Notes: generated from the sequence alone by a model not told the origin. 64,000 nucleotides of DNA from Nitrosomonas sp. (GCA_024282035.1 JAMWZR010000005.1:1-64000); one strand, 5' to 3'; shown: positions 30,474 through 40,867, numbered from the stretch's first letter. A program made the numbers and translations.

Positions 30474-31151
30474 ATGGATAAATTAACCCTCCCTCCCGTT
30501 ATTGCCATCGATGGTCCTTCCGCTTCAGGAAAGGGCACGGTTGCGCAACGTGTTGCCCAGGCACTGGGTTTTCACTATTTGGACAGCGGCGCCCTGTATC
30601 GCTTGGTCGCATTGAAAGTACTGCAGGACGGTCATAATCTGGATGATGAAACCCAGCTTGCTGATGTAGCCAGAAATTTGAACGTTGTTTTTCAGGATAG
30701 CGCCATTTTGCTGGGAGGATGCGATGTCACGGATGACATCCGTACCGAGCAATGTGGCATTCTGGCGTCGCAACTGGCGGCTTATCCTGGCGTTCGCGCT
30801 GCACTCACCGATCGCCAGCGTGCTTTCCGGCAGCAACCCGGACTGGTCGCAGATGGCAGAGACATGGGTTCAGTGATCTTCCCGGATGCCAGCCTTAAAG
30901 TGTTTCTTACCGCCAGCGCAGAAATTCGCGCGCAAAGACGATATAAGCAGTTGATGGAGAAAGGAATAAATGCTAATATCGCCGACTTATTGCAGGATAT
31001 CAAGAATCGCGATGACCGTGACCGCAATCGCAGCATCGCTCCGTTGCAGCAACTCCACGACGCTCAACTCCTTGATACATCATCGTTAACCATATCCCAG
31101 GCAGAAAATACGGTACTGTCTTGGTATGATGAAATCCATGCAAAAAACTGA
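30474..31151 (+). CDS. cmk: Cytidylate kinase
   Basis: Cmk phosphorylates CMP and dCMP with ATP. The P-loop is GPSASGKGTVAQ near the start, followed by YLDSGALYRLVAL, VTDDIRTEQ, ADGRDMGSVIFPDA and DRNRSIAPL with the family's basic residues. ATG 30474 is chosen over an in-frame TTG at 30459, giving 225 residues. The aroA-cmk-rpsA order is widespread in proteobacteria. Confidence 0.95.
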   Translation: MDKLTLPPVIAIDGPSASGKGTVAQRVAQALGFHYLDSGALYRLVALKVLQDGHNLDDETQLADVARNLNVVFQDSAILLGGCDVTDDIRTEQCGILASQLAAYPGVRAALTDRQRAFRQQPGLVADGRDMGSVIFPDASLKVFLTASAEIRAQRRYKQLMEKGINANIADLLQDIKNRDDRDRNRSIAPLQQLHDAQLLDTSSLTISQAENTVLSWYDEIHAKN

Positions 31152-31278
31152 GTTTGAACGGACAAACACCCATGCCTTGCCACTGCAAGATGAGGTATCC
31201 GGCATCAAACATTTTATTAACTAACCGAGCCCGTTGGTGATCCGTCCCGATGGTGCTATCAATCAGGTATCCTTTATA

Positions 31279-32991
31279 ATGACTAAAGCTTCCACAGTAG
31301 CCCAAGAATCCCCAGAAAGTTTTGCTGCCCTTTTCGAAGAAAGCCTCTCGCGCCAGGAAATGCGCGTCGGTGAAGTCATCACGGCTGAAGTCGTGCGTGT
31401 TGATTACAACATCGTTGTTGTCAATGCCGGACTGAAATCCGAGAGCTTTATCCCCGTTGAGGAATTCAAGAACGATCGTGGCGAAATTGAAGCCAAACCC
31501 GGTGATTTTGTCAGTGTAGCCATTGAATCCCTAGAGGATGGTTATGGCGAAACACGCCTTTCCCGCGACAAAGCCAAGCGCCTGACGGCCTGGCATGATC
31601 TGGAAGAAGCCATGGAAAGTGGCAAGATCGTCACCGGTATGGTTAACGGCAAGGTCAAGGGTGGCCTGACTGCCATGATTAACGGCATTCGCGCATTCTT
31701 ACCTGGTTCACTTGTTGACATACGCCCTGTCAAAGACACGACACCGTATGAAAACAAGGAAATGGATTTTAAAGTCATTAAACTGGATCGCAAACGCAAC
31801 AACGTTGTCGTATCCCGACGCGCTGTACTGGAAGCCACGCAAGGTGCTGATCGCGAAACCCTGCTGTCGAATCTGCAGGAAGGCGCAGTGGTTAATGGTA
31901 TCGTCAAAAATATCACCGATTACGGTGCATTCGTCGATCTGGGCGGCATCGACGGCTTGTTGCACATCACCGATCTGGCATGGCGTCGCGTCAAGCATCC
32001 TTCCGAGGTTGTCAATATTGGTGACGAAGTTACAGCCAAGGTACTCAAGTTCGATCAGGAAAAAAATCGCGTTTCATTGGGCATGAAACAACTCACCGAA
32101 GATCCATGGGTTGGCCTGTCAAGACGCTATCCAGCTCGCACCCGTCTGTTTGGCAAGGTCACCAACCTGACCGACTACGGTGCGTTTATCGAAATCGAAC
32201 AAGGTATCGAAGGATTGGTGCATATCTCCGAAATGGACTGGACCAACAAGAATGTCTATCCTTCGAAGATCGTTCAATTGGGCGACGAAGTCGAAGTGAT
32301 GATACTGGAAATCGACGAGGAACGTCGTCGTATCTCCCTCGGCATGAAGCAATGCCACCCCAATCCATGGGAAGAATTTGCCGCCAGCCACGAGAAAGGT
32401 GACAAGGTCAGTGGACAAATCAAGTCTATTACCGACTTCGGCGTATTCATCGGATTGCCTGGCAATATCGATGGACTGGTTCATTTATCCGATTTGTCCT
32501 GGAATCAGGCAGGGGAAGAAGCCGTTCAGAATTACAAGAAAGGCGATGAAGTGGAAGCCATCATTTTATCGATCGACGTCGAACGCGAACGGATATCACT
32601 GGGTATCAAGCAAATGGAAGGCGATCCTTTCACCAGCTTTGTTGCCGAACATGACAAGAACAGCATTATCGAGGGCACGGTCAAATCGATCGATGCCAAG
32701 GGTGCAGTAATCGCACTGACTGATGAAGTGGAAGGTTATTTGCGTGCTTCGGAAGTTTCGCGCGATCGCGTTGAAGATATCCGCACACATCTGAAAGAAG
32801 GCGACAAAGTCGAGACCATGATCATCAACATCGACCGTAAGAATCGCTCGATCAATCTGTCCATTAAGGCTAAAGATAAATCGGATGAAACCACTGCCAT
32901 GCAAAAAATCAAGGCACCGGCCAACGCTGGCACAACCAGTCTGGGTGCACTGCTCAAAGCAAAAATGGATAGTAAAAATACAGAGCAATAA
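31279..32991 (+). CDS. rpsA: 30S ribosomal protein S1
   Basis: S1 helps the 30S subunit bind mRNA. The 570-residue protein has six S1 RNA-binding repeats, seen by recurring patterns such as [42 protein letters not shown] and [20 protein letters not shown]; the first two and the last are more divergent, as usual. ATG 31279 (MTKAST) is chosen; a longer in-frame reading adds 15 codons of non-family sequence. ihfB follows after nine bases. Confidence 0.95.
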   Translation: MTKASTVAQESPESFAALFEESLSRQEMRVGEVITAEVVRVDYNIVVVNAGLKSESFIPVEEFKNDRGEIEAKPGDFVSVAIESLEDGYGETRLSRDKAKRLTAWHDLEEAMESGKIVTGMVNGKVKGGLTAMINGIRAFLPGSLVDIRPVKDTTPYENKEMDFKVIKLDRKRNNVVVSRRAVLEATQGADRETLLSNLQEGAVVNGIVKNITDYGAFVDLGGIDGLLHITDLAWRRVKHPSEVVNIGDEVTAKVLKFDQEKNRVSLGMKQLTEDPWVGLSRRYPARTRLFGKVTNLTDYGAFIEIEQGIEGLVHISEMDWTNKNVYPSKIVQLGDEVEVMILEIDEERRRISLGMKQCHPNPWEEFAASHEKGDKVSGQIKSITDFGVFIGLPGNIDGLVHLSDLSWNQAGEEAVQNYKKGDEVEAIILSIDVERERISLGIKQMEGDPFTSFVAEHDKNSIIEGTVKSIDAKGAVIALTDEVEGYLRASEVSRDRVEDIRTHLKEGDKVETMIINIDRKNRSINLSIKAKDKSDETTAMQKIKAPANAGTTSLGALLKAKMDSKNTEQ

Positions 32992-33000
32992 GGATGTTTC

Positions 33001-33291
33001 ATGACAAAATCAGAATTAATCGCTCGGCTTGCGGCGCGTTTTCCGCAACTCGTCCTCAAGGACGCCGAGCTTTCAGTAAAAACCATCATCGATGCCATGG
33101 CCAAAAGCTTATCGCAAGGCCAGCGCATTGAGATTCGTGGATTCGGAAGTTTTGACCTGAATTACAGACCGCCACGTTTAGGACGCAATCCAAAATCAGG
33201 GGAGAAGGTAAAAGTACCTGAGAAATATGTCCCGCATTTCAAGGCAGGCAAGGAAATGCGCGAGCGTGTCGACTTCAAGGAAAAAGAATAA
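33001..33291 (+). CDS. ihfB: Integration host factor beta subunit
   Basis: IHF bends DNA at specific sites as an alpha-beta dimer. The 96-residue protein begins [15 protein letters not shown] and has the HU/IHF arm [24 protein letters not shown], with the proline that intercalates DNA, and ends in [15 protein letters not shown]. It lies nine bases after rpsA and is probably co-transcribed with it. A hairpin follows it. Confidence 0.95.
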   Translation: MTKSELIARLAARFPQLVLKDAELSVKTIIDAMAKSLSQGQRIEIRGFGSFDLNYRPPRLGRNPKSGEKVKVPEKYVPHFKAGKEMRERVDFKEKE

Positions 33292-33310
33292 TTCAAGTAT
33301 CACTTGCTCA

Positions 33311-33341
33311 GGGTAACCTGCCTATTCGTTTCAGGTTACCC
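33311..33341 (+). terminator. Hairpin after ihfB
   Basis: GGGTAACCTG (33311-33320) and CAGGTTACCC (33332-33341) are perfect 10-base reverse complements with an 11-base loop. No T-run follows, so it may stabilise the rpsA-ihfB mRNA 3' end or act with Rho rather than be an intrinsic terminator. Confidence 0.4.
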
Positions 33342-33415
33342 GGGGCATTGCGGCATGAGTATTCCAATCAATATAAATTGATATAACTTATCAACTTAAC
33401 TAGGCCAAACTCATC

Positions 33416-33622
33416 ATGATGAACCTCATATTGTGGATTTTACGCATTGGCGTATTTCTCGTTCTCGCTGTTTTCGCTTCCAAAAATGCGCAATCCGTCA
33501 TCCTGCATTATTATCTGGACAAATCGATCGAATTGCCCTTGAGCGTTGTCGTACTGTCTTCCTTCGCGCTGGGTGTGATCATGACTTTATTATTGGCATG
33601 GCGTCCACGCTCCAAAAAATAG
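33416..33622 (+). CDS. lapA: LapA (DUF1049) inner membrane protein
   Basis: The 68-residue protein has two hydrophobic segments (about 5-22 and 42-60), the pattern of LapA/DUF1049, with the conserved ASKNAQSVILHYYL between them. In E. coli LapA works with LapB in lipopolysaccharide assembly and LpxC control. Here lapB is not next to it; pyrF follows after 35 bases. ATG ATG occurs at the start, and the first is used. Confidence 0.8.
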   Translation: MMNLILWILRIGVFLVLAVFASKNAQSVILHYYLDKSIELPLSVVVLSSFALGVIMTLLLAWRPRSKK

Positions 33623-33657
33623 CGACTCAATGCTTATCTGTTGTTTGATTTCTTTCC

Positions 33658-34344
33658 GTGAACGATCCACGCATCATTGTCGCACTGGATTACAGTAATC
33701 CGCAGGATGCGCTGGATCTCAGCGCGAGACTGGATCCCAGCCTATGTCGACTCAAAGTCGGCAAAGAGCTGTTTACTGCAGCAGGCCCTGTCATTGTCGA
33801 AAAACTGCAGAATCAGGGCTTTCAAATCTTTCTTGATTTGAAATATCACGATATTCCCAATACCGTGGCTAGTGCCTGCAAGATAGCCGCACAGAGTTTA
33901 AGCGTATGGATGCTCAATGTGCACGCCATGGGCGGCCGCAAGATGCTCCTGGCTGCCAGAGAAGCTGTTTTACAGAGCCAAACCAAACTGATTGCGGTTA
34001 CCCTGCTCACCAGCATGGATCAGCAAGATGTCAGCGAGCTGGGATGGCAACACACACCGCAGCAAATCGTATCCAGGCTGGCACAACTTACCCATGAATG
34101 CGGGCTGGACGGTGTCGTGTGCTCCGCCCAGGAAGCCCGGCTGCTGAGAACACAGCTCGGCACGGATTTCTGCCTGGTTACACCCGGCATCCGCCTTCAA
34201 TCCGATGACACAAACGATCAGAAACGAATCACCACACCGCAGCAGGCCATTCATGATGGTGCATCCTACCTCGTAATCGGCAGACCGATCACGCAAGCGC
34301 GTGACCCTCTGGCAACCCTACAGCTTATTCTGCAAAACATTTAG
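33658..34344 (+). CDS. pyrF: Orotidine 5'-phosphate decarboxylase
   Basis: PyrF makes UMP from orotidine monophosphate. The 228-residue protein begins at GTG with [14 protein letters not shown]. The catalytic Asp-Lys-Asp cluster is in [25 protein letters not shown] and [11 protein letters not shown] complete the phosphate site. It lies 35 bases after lapA and ends before a strong terminator, closing the plus-strand housekeeping block. Confidence 0.93.
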   Translation: MNDPRIIVALDYSNPQDALDLSARLDPSLCRLKVGKELFTAAGPVIVEKLQNQGFQIFLDLKYHDIPNTVASACKIAAQSLSVWMLNVHAMGGRKMLLAAREAVLQSQTKLIAVTLLTSMDQQDVSELGWQHTPQQIVSRLAQLTHECGLDGVVCSAQEARLLRTQLGTDFCLVTPGIRLQSDDTNDQKRITTPQQAIHDGASYLVIGRPITQARDPLATLQLILQNI

Positions 34345-34449
34345 AATGTCACTGACGGATTCAGTGAAGATATTTTCACGAGCCCTTATCCTTATTCTTA
34401 TCTTTTTTTACACCCTTTGCCTTCACTTTCTTGTTGGAATAACAAAATA

Positions 34450-34481
34450 AAAAAAGCCACCCAATTATGGGTGGCTTTTTT
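34450..34481. terminator. Strong bidirectional terminator between pyrF and the surface protein gene
   Basis: AAAAAGCCACCC (34451-34462), loop AATTAT, GGGTGGCTTTTT (34469-34480) is a perfect stem with T-runs on both strands, extended by one A-T pair. It sits between the converging pyrF and surface protein genes and should stop transcription from both sides. Confidence 0.9.
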
Positions 34482-34516
34482 ACTGAAACTAAAACTTCTT
34501 AACTTTGGCTTAAATC

Positions 34517-37045
34517 TTAGAAACCAAAGTTAGCCAAAGTTACATCGGTTACACCTGTCAACTGAACAACTGCATCGTCGGTTGCGTTAAAATCACCATC
34601 CTTGTTAGCATCAATGAATACAAAGGTATTACCACCATTCGTACCGATTGCCACACCACGATCCTGACCACCTGATGAGAAGAAGTTGGTTGCAGTCAGT
34701 GTTGAACCATCCACAGCTGAGTTAGCCAATGCACCTTTGTTGGCCAGTGCCGAACCTTGTTGTCCGGTGAATCCAAATGCACCAACATCAATGACGTCAA
34801 GTGCACCCGCCCCGGCAGCAGTACCAAAATCGGTCACAATATCATGTCCATCTACATCGGCATTCAATTGCGAATCGGTTGCTGCATTCAGAATCAATGT
34901 ATCGACAGATGCAAACGTACCATCCAGAGCTATGGTATCGGCTCCACCATTGCCTGCAACCGTATCACCATTGGCAGTACCTGTGTATTCATCATCACCC
35001 GCACCACCGATAAACTCGACACCACTTGTCGTTGTGCTTGCACCAGCATCAACAGTCAATGCACCAGTCATATCGGTTGCATCGATTTTACTGAGTACAG
35101 GGGTAACAAGAGCCAAGATATCCAAATTTGCACTGCCGCTAACATTCAATGTTTCAACACTATCGCCTTCAAGCGAAGTGATCTCATGAGTGTAATCGGT
35201 ATTGGCCAAATCAGGATCGATATCAGCAATATTTGAAACGATATCAAAGGATTCAATATCATCCGCAGTGAGTGTCTGTACAGTAATTTGACCTTCAGCC
35301 GTTGCGTCATCATCGCCATCTGCACCATTCAGTGTCAGTGACAGCGCATCTGACGTACCAGCAGCATCTGCCAGAACATAAGTCAAATCGTTGGTCAAAT
35401 CCAGATCCGTTGAAGCATCTGCATTGACTGTAACCGTTGTGTCTGCAACAGCGTTATCAATGGTTGCTGCAGCAGCAAGTGCTGCACCAGCGGTAACGGC
35501 TGTCAAACCTGGCAGGTTATCCATATCATATGTGCCGGTTCCACCACCGATTTCCAGGGTTTCAAAATTGGAATAGATATCGGCCGCATCAGCATCGAGG
35601 AATGCACCATCGGTAACACCCAATGTATCGGTGCCATCGCCCGCATCGACGGTTGCACCAGCCAAAGAGGCTGCTGCAATGGTAAAGGTATCATCACCTT
35701 CACCCAGTGTCACGGCAGCATCTGCAGCCAATGCAGCGGTGTAAGTAATGTCATCCGCACCCGAACCACCATCAACTGTCACTGCGCTATCATCTACCGT
35801 TGCTGTTACACCACCTGAATTGTCTGTTGCAGTCAAGGTTGTCAATTCAGTAAATGCAGTCAGCAACTCAACAGTACCTGTTCCAGTTATGGTTGCAGTT
35901 GTTGTAACACCACCAGAACCTTGAGTAATGACATTGGCGCCCGATGCATCAACCGTCAATGTTTCAACAGAAGCCAAGGTAACAATATCAGCAAAAGCAT
36001 TATCAACCGTCAGATTGAGTGTTGTTGCACCGTCATCCAAAGTAACCGTATTTCTTGTCGTTTCATCTGTACCAACGGTATCCAAATCGAGGTTTAAGCT
36101 GGTTGCAGTATTATCGGTGAAGGTAACGTTCTGTTTTTGACTTCTGACAGACAAATCGGCTGCATCACCCACTCCCGCAACGGTACCTGCACCTGAGCTT
36201 GAATTTACTGTGATAGCTTGAACACCCGTAGCGTTACTCAGATCAAGCGTTTGCGCTGAAGCAAACCGTACCATAACATTCTCGATATTATTCAGCAGAG
36301 GCGCTGCACCAGCACCATCCAATGTTGCAGTCAGCGTATCTTTCGATCCGGCACCGCCATCAAGTTTGTCGATATTTTCCAACGTGTTGGCTGTACCACC
36401 GCCATTTTGTTCGGCAACCAAAGCCTTGAAAACATCGTCACCAGCTGTTCCTGTGAGATTATCTTCGCCAATGATCAGATTGAATTCGCTGCCCGAACCC
36501 GTTGGCACGCCGCTATCGTCCAGAGCTTTCTGAACATCAGCATCAGTATATTCACGATCGCCTGTAACTTTGCTCAATACAGTTTGCAGCAAGGCAAGAT
36601 CGGTAGATCCAGCTTGAGATGAGTAGGCTGCTGCAACTTTAACCTTGTTTGCCAGCAAGGTTGCTGTTGAAGCAAATCCCTCGGCAGGTGTGCCTTCTAG
36701 ATAAGTGATGGCATCTGATACAATTTTTCCGAATCCTTCACCGTCGGTCAATTTACTTACAAAGTAAGCTTTGGCTTCGGAACCAGCACTACCTTCGACA
36801 CCGTCATCTACCAGACCAAAATGACTCAACATAATGTCAGCTTGCTCTTCGACCGTTACATTACCGCCAATGATGCCAGTTTTGAATATGGTGGTATTAG
36901 CCAGCAAATCAGCCAGCCCTTCGCGTGAAACACCACTTTCAACTATCGATGCCAGTTCTGGCAAATAAACGTTACCCGGTGCGCCACCAAACAAACCAAC
37001 CACCACCTTCAAAATATCATCACGTTGTTCTGATGTTATAGCCAT
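34517..37045 (-). CDS. Large acidic surface (S-layer or RTX-type) protein, probable type I secretion substrate
   Basis: The 842-residue protein is rich in Ala, Thr, Asp, Gly and Val and poor in basic residues, and I see no cysteine in it. It has no N-terminal signal peptide. An N-terminal helical part (about 1-190) is followed by a long beta-strand-rich repeat region. RTX-like glycine-aspartate repeats occur near residues 196-206 (LTGTAGDDVF) and 676-706 (GGAGDDEYTG, GNGGADTIAL). The C-terminus ends VTLANFGF, like type I secretion signals. AGGGAG precedes the ATG. A complete type I exporter lies 15 kb away past glycan genes. S-layer or matrix identity is inferred; a giant adhesin or calcium-binding exoprotein is an alternative. 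Confidence 0.75.
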   Translation of the reverse strand: MAITSEQRDDILKVVVGLFGGAPGNVYLPELASIVESGVSREGLADLLANTTIFKTGIIGGNVTVEEQADIMLSHFGLVDDGVEGSAGSEAKAYFVSKLTDGEGFGKIVSDAITYLEGTPAEGFASTATLLANKVKVAAAYSSQAGSTDLALLQTVLSKVTGDREYTDADVQKALDDSGVPTGSGSEFNLIIGEDNLTGTAGDDVFKALVAEQNGGGTANTLENIDKLDGGAGSKDTLTATLDGAGAAPLLNNIENVMVRFASAQTLDLSNATGVQAITVNSSSGAGTVAGVGDAADLSVRSQKQNVTFTDNTATSLNLDLDTVGTDETTRNTVTLDDGATTLNLTVDNAFADIVTLASVETLTVDASGANVITQGSGGVTTTATITGTGTVELLTAFTELTTLTATDNSGGVTATVDDSAVTVDGGSGADDITYTAALAADAAVTLGEGDDTFTIAAASLAGATVDAGDGTDTLGVTDGAFLDADAADIYSNFETLEIGGGTGTYDMDNLPGLTAVTAGAALAAAATIDNAVADTTVTVNADASTDLDLTNDLTYVLADAAGTSDALSLTLNGADGDDDATAEGQITVQTLTADDIESFDIVSNIADIDPDLANTDYTHEITSLEGDSVETLNVSGSANLDILALVTPVLSKIDATDMTGALTVDAGASTTTSGVEFIGGAGDDEYTGTANGDTVAGNGGADTIALDGTFASVDTLILNAATDSQLNADVDGHDIVTDFGTAAGAGALDVIDVGAFGFTGQQGSALANKGALANSAVDGSTLTATNFFSSGGQDRGVAIGTNGGNTFVFIDANKDGDFNATDDAVVQLTGVTDVTLANFGF

Positions 37046-37610
37046 GGGAGCTCCCTCACTTAAAAATTAAAAAAATACTGAAGAAAAATAACTTGCAAGC
37101 TTTTTTCACTTTGATTCCATGTAACTTCTGCGCCACCCGCAAACCCACTAGCAGAAAGTATCACAAAAGCCAAGTAAAATTCATTCTGCCCAAAACCCCT
37201 TTGCTTTGCAAGTATACAGTGGAAGTATATGTTTCACATGTTGCAATATTACAACGCACCCTTACTCTGAATGCGATACTTTTTGTGGCTTATTTTTATG
37301 GTTTTACACGATTTTTTCATCTCCTTAGTCGATTACCAATCAAAGCGCAAATGATTCCCATTGTTCCAAGAAATTTTACAATGTGCTTTAATCTAAACTA
37401 CACATTGACTCCTAAAAAGAGAATTTGTCCTGAAAAGCAAAATTTCCGGGAGCATTCTAAAAGTTGACTCCGTAAAGCAAACCAAAGAAAACTGGTAATT
37501 TCCCACTGTTTTTGAATTGATCACCTTTTCTTATGTTGTATTATCCTAGAAGATTTACAAATCGAAATAGGCGCATACTATTTCGCTTGCACGAGGAACG
37601 GAGGTAATGT
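37046..37610. other. Divergent intergenic region between the surface protein and the glycan block
   Basis: This AT-rich stretch of 565 bases separates the surface protein gene (minus) from the Wzt-like gene (plus). It holds the surface protein ribosome binding site, a candidate promoter for the plus-strand operon (37517-37544) and presumably the surface protein promoter, which I could not place. A 124-codon open frame (37093-37467) inside it lacks coding character. Confidence 0.6.
37517..37544 (+). promoter_or_regulatory. Candidate sigma-70 promoter for the glycan block
   Basis: TTGATC (37517-37522) and TATTAT (37539-37544) are separated by 16 bases, matching the consensus in four of six and five of six positions. 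It would start the transcript about 60 bases before the TTG start of the Wzt-like gene. Confidence 0.35.
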
Positions 37611-38879
37611 TTGTTTCCTGATTGCAACAGCGCCACTTCGGCAGCCATCCAAGCTACCGATCTATCCAAGTGTTATCCGCTGTATCATCACCCCCGTGAT
37701 CGTCTCAAGCAGTTCTTGTGGCCCTCCCGTTGGTGGGGAGAACACAAGTTTTATCGGGAATTATGGGCGCTCAGACACGTCAACTTTTCGATAAGCCGCG
37801 GTGAGGTTGTCGGCATCGTGGGTCAAAATGGCTCCGGCAAATCGACACTGTTACAACTCATTTGCGGAACCCTGACACCGACGCACGGCCATGTAAATTG
37901 CGAAGGGCGGATTGCAGCCTTGCTTGAACTCGGCGCCGGATTTAATCCAGAATTTACCGGACGGGAAAATGTGCTGATGAATGCTGCGATTCTCGGATTG
38001 AGTCAACAGGAAATCGACCATCGCCTGGAAAGCATCATCGATTTCTCCGGAGTTCGCGATTTCATCGATCAACCGGTTAAGACCTATTCCAGCGGCATGT
38101 ACGTACGACTGGCCTTTTCAGTGGCCATCAACATCGATCCCGACATTCTGGTCATCGATGAGGCATTATCGGTCGGTGACGGTGCTTTCGCCCGCAAATC
38201 GTTCAACCGCATCATGCAAATGCGCGATAACGGCAAAACCATCTTGTTTTGTTCCCACTCCCTGTTTCAGGTTGAGTCCTTGTGTGCACGCGCGATCTGG
38301 ATCCACCAAGGCCAGATCGTCATGGATGCCGATTCACCCAAGGTGGTCAGTGCTTATCAAGCTTTTCTGGATCAGAACAACAGCGAGTCACCACCATTGG
38401 ATACGCTTGCCACGGGTATTACCGAAAAACCGCCGGAATTGAGCAGCACGAACACTTCCGGATACGCACGTTTTGACAAGATTGTGGTATTTGCAGACGA
38501 CATTCCCATGCGAAATGCCATCGTTGTCAGCGAACAATCCGATATACGCTTTGAACTGGATTTCACCTCGGATCCCATGCTACCTTGTCCCACTATCGGC
38601 GTCACGATCCAATCCAAAGACGGGCGCACAATCACCAGTGCAGCCACATGGGAAGATGCATTTACGATGCAACGCTCTGCTTCCGGCAGCGGAAGGGTTT
38701 GTATCGAGTTTCGCCATGTCCCCCTGCTCAAGGGCGAATATCAGATCAATACCTACCTGTTGTGCGAAAGGGGTCTGCATATCTACGATACAGCCGAAAA
38801 TATCGCATCGATGGAAGTCAAACAAACAGGACGACTGCAAGGCTATTTCTCGATTCCTCACGAATGGAAAAATACTTAA
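37611..38879 (+). CDS. Wzt-like polysaccharide ABC transporter ATPase with carbohydrate-binding type C-domain
   Basis: The 422-residue protein is an ABC ATPase of the O-antigen/teichoic acid export type. Walker A is at 71-79 (GQNGSGKST), the signature YSSGM near 160, and Walker B LVIDEAL near 180. The characteristic FNPEFTGRENV loop is present. A C-terminal beta domain (about 255-420) resembles the Wzt substrate-binding domain, which reads modified glycan ends. No Wzm-type permease lies beside it. The start is TTG 37611 with GGAGGT five bases before; an ATG at 37607 opens only a four-codon frame. It leads the plus-strand glycan block. Confidence 0.85.
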   Translation: MFPDCNSATSAAIQATDLSKCYPLYHHPRDRLKQFLWPSRWWGEHKFYRELWALRHVNFSISRGEVVGIVGQNGSGKSTLLQLICGTLTPTHGHVNCEGRIAALLELGAGFNPEFTGRENVLMNAAILGLSQQEIDHRLESIIDFSGVRDFIDQPVKTYSSGMYVRLAFSVAINIDPDILVIDEALSVGDGAFARKSFNRIMQMRDNGKTILFCSHSLFQVESLCARAIWIHQGQIVMDADSPKVVSAYQAFLDQNNSESPPLDTLATGITEKPPELSSTNTSGYARFDKIVVFADDIPMRNAIVVSEQSDIRFELDFTSDPMLPCPTIGVTIQSKDGRTITSAATWEDAFTMQRSASGSGRVCIEFRHVPLLKGEYQINTYLLCERGLHIYDTAENIASMEVKQTGRLQGYFSIPHEWKNT

Positions 38880-38886
38880 CGCACGG

Positions 38887-40680
38887 ATGAAACCCATTTC
38901 ATTCACACAACACAGTACTGGCATTGGCCATACTGCCGAAGTATTGCAGCCAATGGGAACAGACAACGCCCTTGATGCTGCACCACTTCCACATGCTATT
39001 CGTGCCTATTTGCTGGCACTGGAGCATGATGACGCAGAACCTCAGCATTATGGACTGTTTCGGGATGAGCACGGCACACTGGCACAAGCTCAACAGCATC
39101 AGATCGACTGGCTGATTGCCAAAATTCCCGCCTCTCCTGATTACCCAAGGATCGGCGTCAATGTGAGAAAAACAACAGCCCGCCTGTTGCAACGAGGTTA
39201 TGCTGCGCATCACGTCAACTTTGACATTGACTCAAATTCCCCGACTTCGAACCCGATGTATCCGCCAATCTCACCGGACTTGCCGACATCCGATAATCGG
39301 GAATGTTTTGGTACGCTAGTTCTGTGCGAATCGATACAAAACACCGAACCATTGATTGCCATTAACCAGGCATTTGATCGCTTACCGATCCATGGCGATT
39401 TACTGATCATGGATGAATTTGCGCTCAGACATGACGCAACGGAAACCACCCCGCTATTTTTTCTGGAAAACATGATTACCCTGGCTGAGAGACTGGGATT
39501 CAAGCTCATCGAGCAAATCAACTTGTCGGATTTAGCTGCACCCACACTGGTCTACTGGCGACAGGCAATCCAGACTCATCGACAAGAACTGCGGACTAAA
39601 TACGCTGTCACCGATAAGCAATGGACTCAGTTCGATCAATTCTATCAGCATCGGCAATTGCAGTTCAGCAAGGCTCTGTGCGGTTATGTTTACCTGCATT
39701 TCAAAAAACTATCCGCACCTAAATGGCGAGTGCAGCTGCTGCACTTCAACCAAATGCCCGACATGCTTGCTCTGTTCAAAAAAACATTTCATCACGACAT
39801 GACGCCCGCGGTCTGGCAATGGAAATACGGTGCCAATGCCGGCCGTGCCATCGGAGTGTGGCGTGACCACAATTTGATCGCCCACTACGGCGGTATCGGT
39901 CGTAGAATCCTGTTTTTCGGTGAATCCCAGACTGCTGTACAGATCGGTGACGTCATGGTGGATGTTGCTGAACGCGGCACACTAAGCAAAAAGGGGCCGT
40001 TTTTTCTAGCCACAGCAACCTTCCTGGAAAACTACATTGGCTATGGTAAACCCTACCTAGTGGGTTTCGGTTTTCCAAGCGAGCGGCATATGAAAATCGC
40101 CGAACACCTGGGCCAGTATGCCAGAGTAGGCAACCTGATCGAATTTTCATGGTCTCCACGTTTCCGCTATCCGCACTGGCGCACAAAACTACAGCTCATC
40201 GATGATGCGACTTCGGACGCCAACAAAGCTATTGTAAATTCGTGCTGGCAATATATGCTTGCTGATATGCAGAGCGCGATCATCGGTGTGCGCGACTGGG
40301 AATATGTACAACGCCGGTATTTGCAACACCCGAGCCAACCCTATCAGATTCTCATGATCAAGAGTCGCTTCAGTCAGCAGATTGAAGGCATTCTGGTACT
40401 GCGATACGATGCCGCGGACTGCGAAATCATGGATTTCATTGCCCCATTGCGAAGTATTCCATTGATGATTCATCATGCCAGACGGCTAGCGGGTCTGCAC
40501 GGCTGCACACGGGTGTTTTGCCATATCACCGAAAATTTCGCGGACCACTTTGCAAAAACTGGTGGAACCAGACAACCGGCACACATTCCGATTCCAGCCA
40601 ATATCTGGAGTCCGGGACCAACGCCCGAAACCCTAAAAAATCACTGGTGGCTCATGAGTGGTGACAAGGATTTCCGTTAG
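38887..40680 (+). CDS. Two-part protein: methyltransferase-like region plus GNAT-like acyltransferase
   Basis: This is a 597-residue protein starting at ATG 38887, seven bases after the ATPase gene; a much longer in-frame reading would overlap that gene and is rejected. Its first part (about 1-245) resembles a weak class I methyltransferase, with GTLVLCESIQNTEPL and GDLLIMDEF, but the S-adenosylmethionine loop is not clear. The second part (about 290-590) resembles GNAT acyltransferases seen in exopolysaccharide clusters, with TPAVWQWKYG, LIAHYGGIGR and YLVGFGFPSERHMKIAEHLG. It may modify a sugar or a protein N-linked group. The function is unproven. Confidence 0.6.
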   Translation: MKPISFTQHSTGIGHTAEVLQPMGTDNALDAAPLPHAIRAYLLALEHDDAEPQHYGLFRDEHGTLAQAQQHQIDWLIAKIPASPDYPRIGVNVRKTTARLLQRGYAAHHVNFDIDSNSPTSNPMYPPISPDLPTSDNRECFGTLVLCESIQNTEPLIAINQAFDRLPIHGDLLIMDEFALRHDATETTPLFFLENMITLAERLGFKLIEQINLSDLAAPTLVYWRQAIQTHRQELRTKYAVTDKQWTQFDQFYQHRQLQFSKALCGYVYLHFKKLSAPKWRVQLLHFNQMPDMLALFKKTFHHDMTPAVWQWKYGANAGRAIGVWRDHNLIAHYGGIGRRILFFGESQTAVQIGDVMVDVAERGTLSKKGPFFLATATFLENYIGYGKPYLVGFGFPSERHMKIAEHLGQYARVGNLIEFSWSPRFRYPHWRTKLQLIDDATSDANKAIVNSCWQYMLADMQSAIIGVRDWEYVQRRYLQHPSQPYQILMIKSRFSQQIEGILVLRYDAADCEIMDFIAPLRSIPLMIHHARRLAGLHGCTRVFCHITENFADHFAKTGGTRQPAHIPIPANIWSPGPTPETLKNHWWLMSGDKDFR

Positions 40681-40867
40681 TCAATGCTGAATGACAATAC
40701 TCGTCTTGCTCGTTCATCGTTCGCCATATTTTTGAATATCGCCAGACCAGCCTCACCTACAAGGATGGCCAGACATATAAAACACCTGTTTTCGGGTTAA
40801 AATAGATGCAAAAGCAATCTGCGCGCCATAAGTGCCTTACATCTTCAATTCTTGACTGAGAGACTCT

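Noticed and set aside
37093..37467. 124-codon open frame upstream of the glycan block
   Set aside because: It has no good ribosome binding site or motif and lies in an AT-rich promoter region.
38473..38886. In-frame N-terminal extension of the methyltransferase-GNAT gene
   Set aside because: It overlaps the Wzt-like ATPase by more than 400 bases; the ATG at 38887 lies seven bases after that gene.
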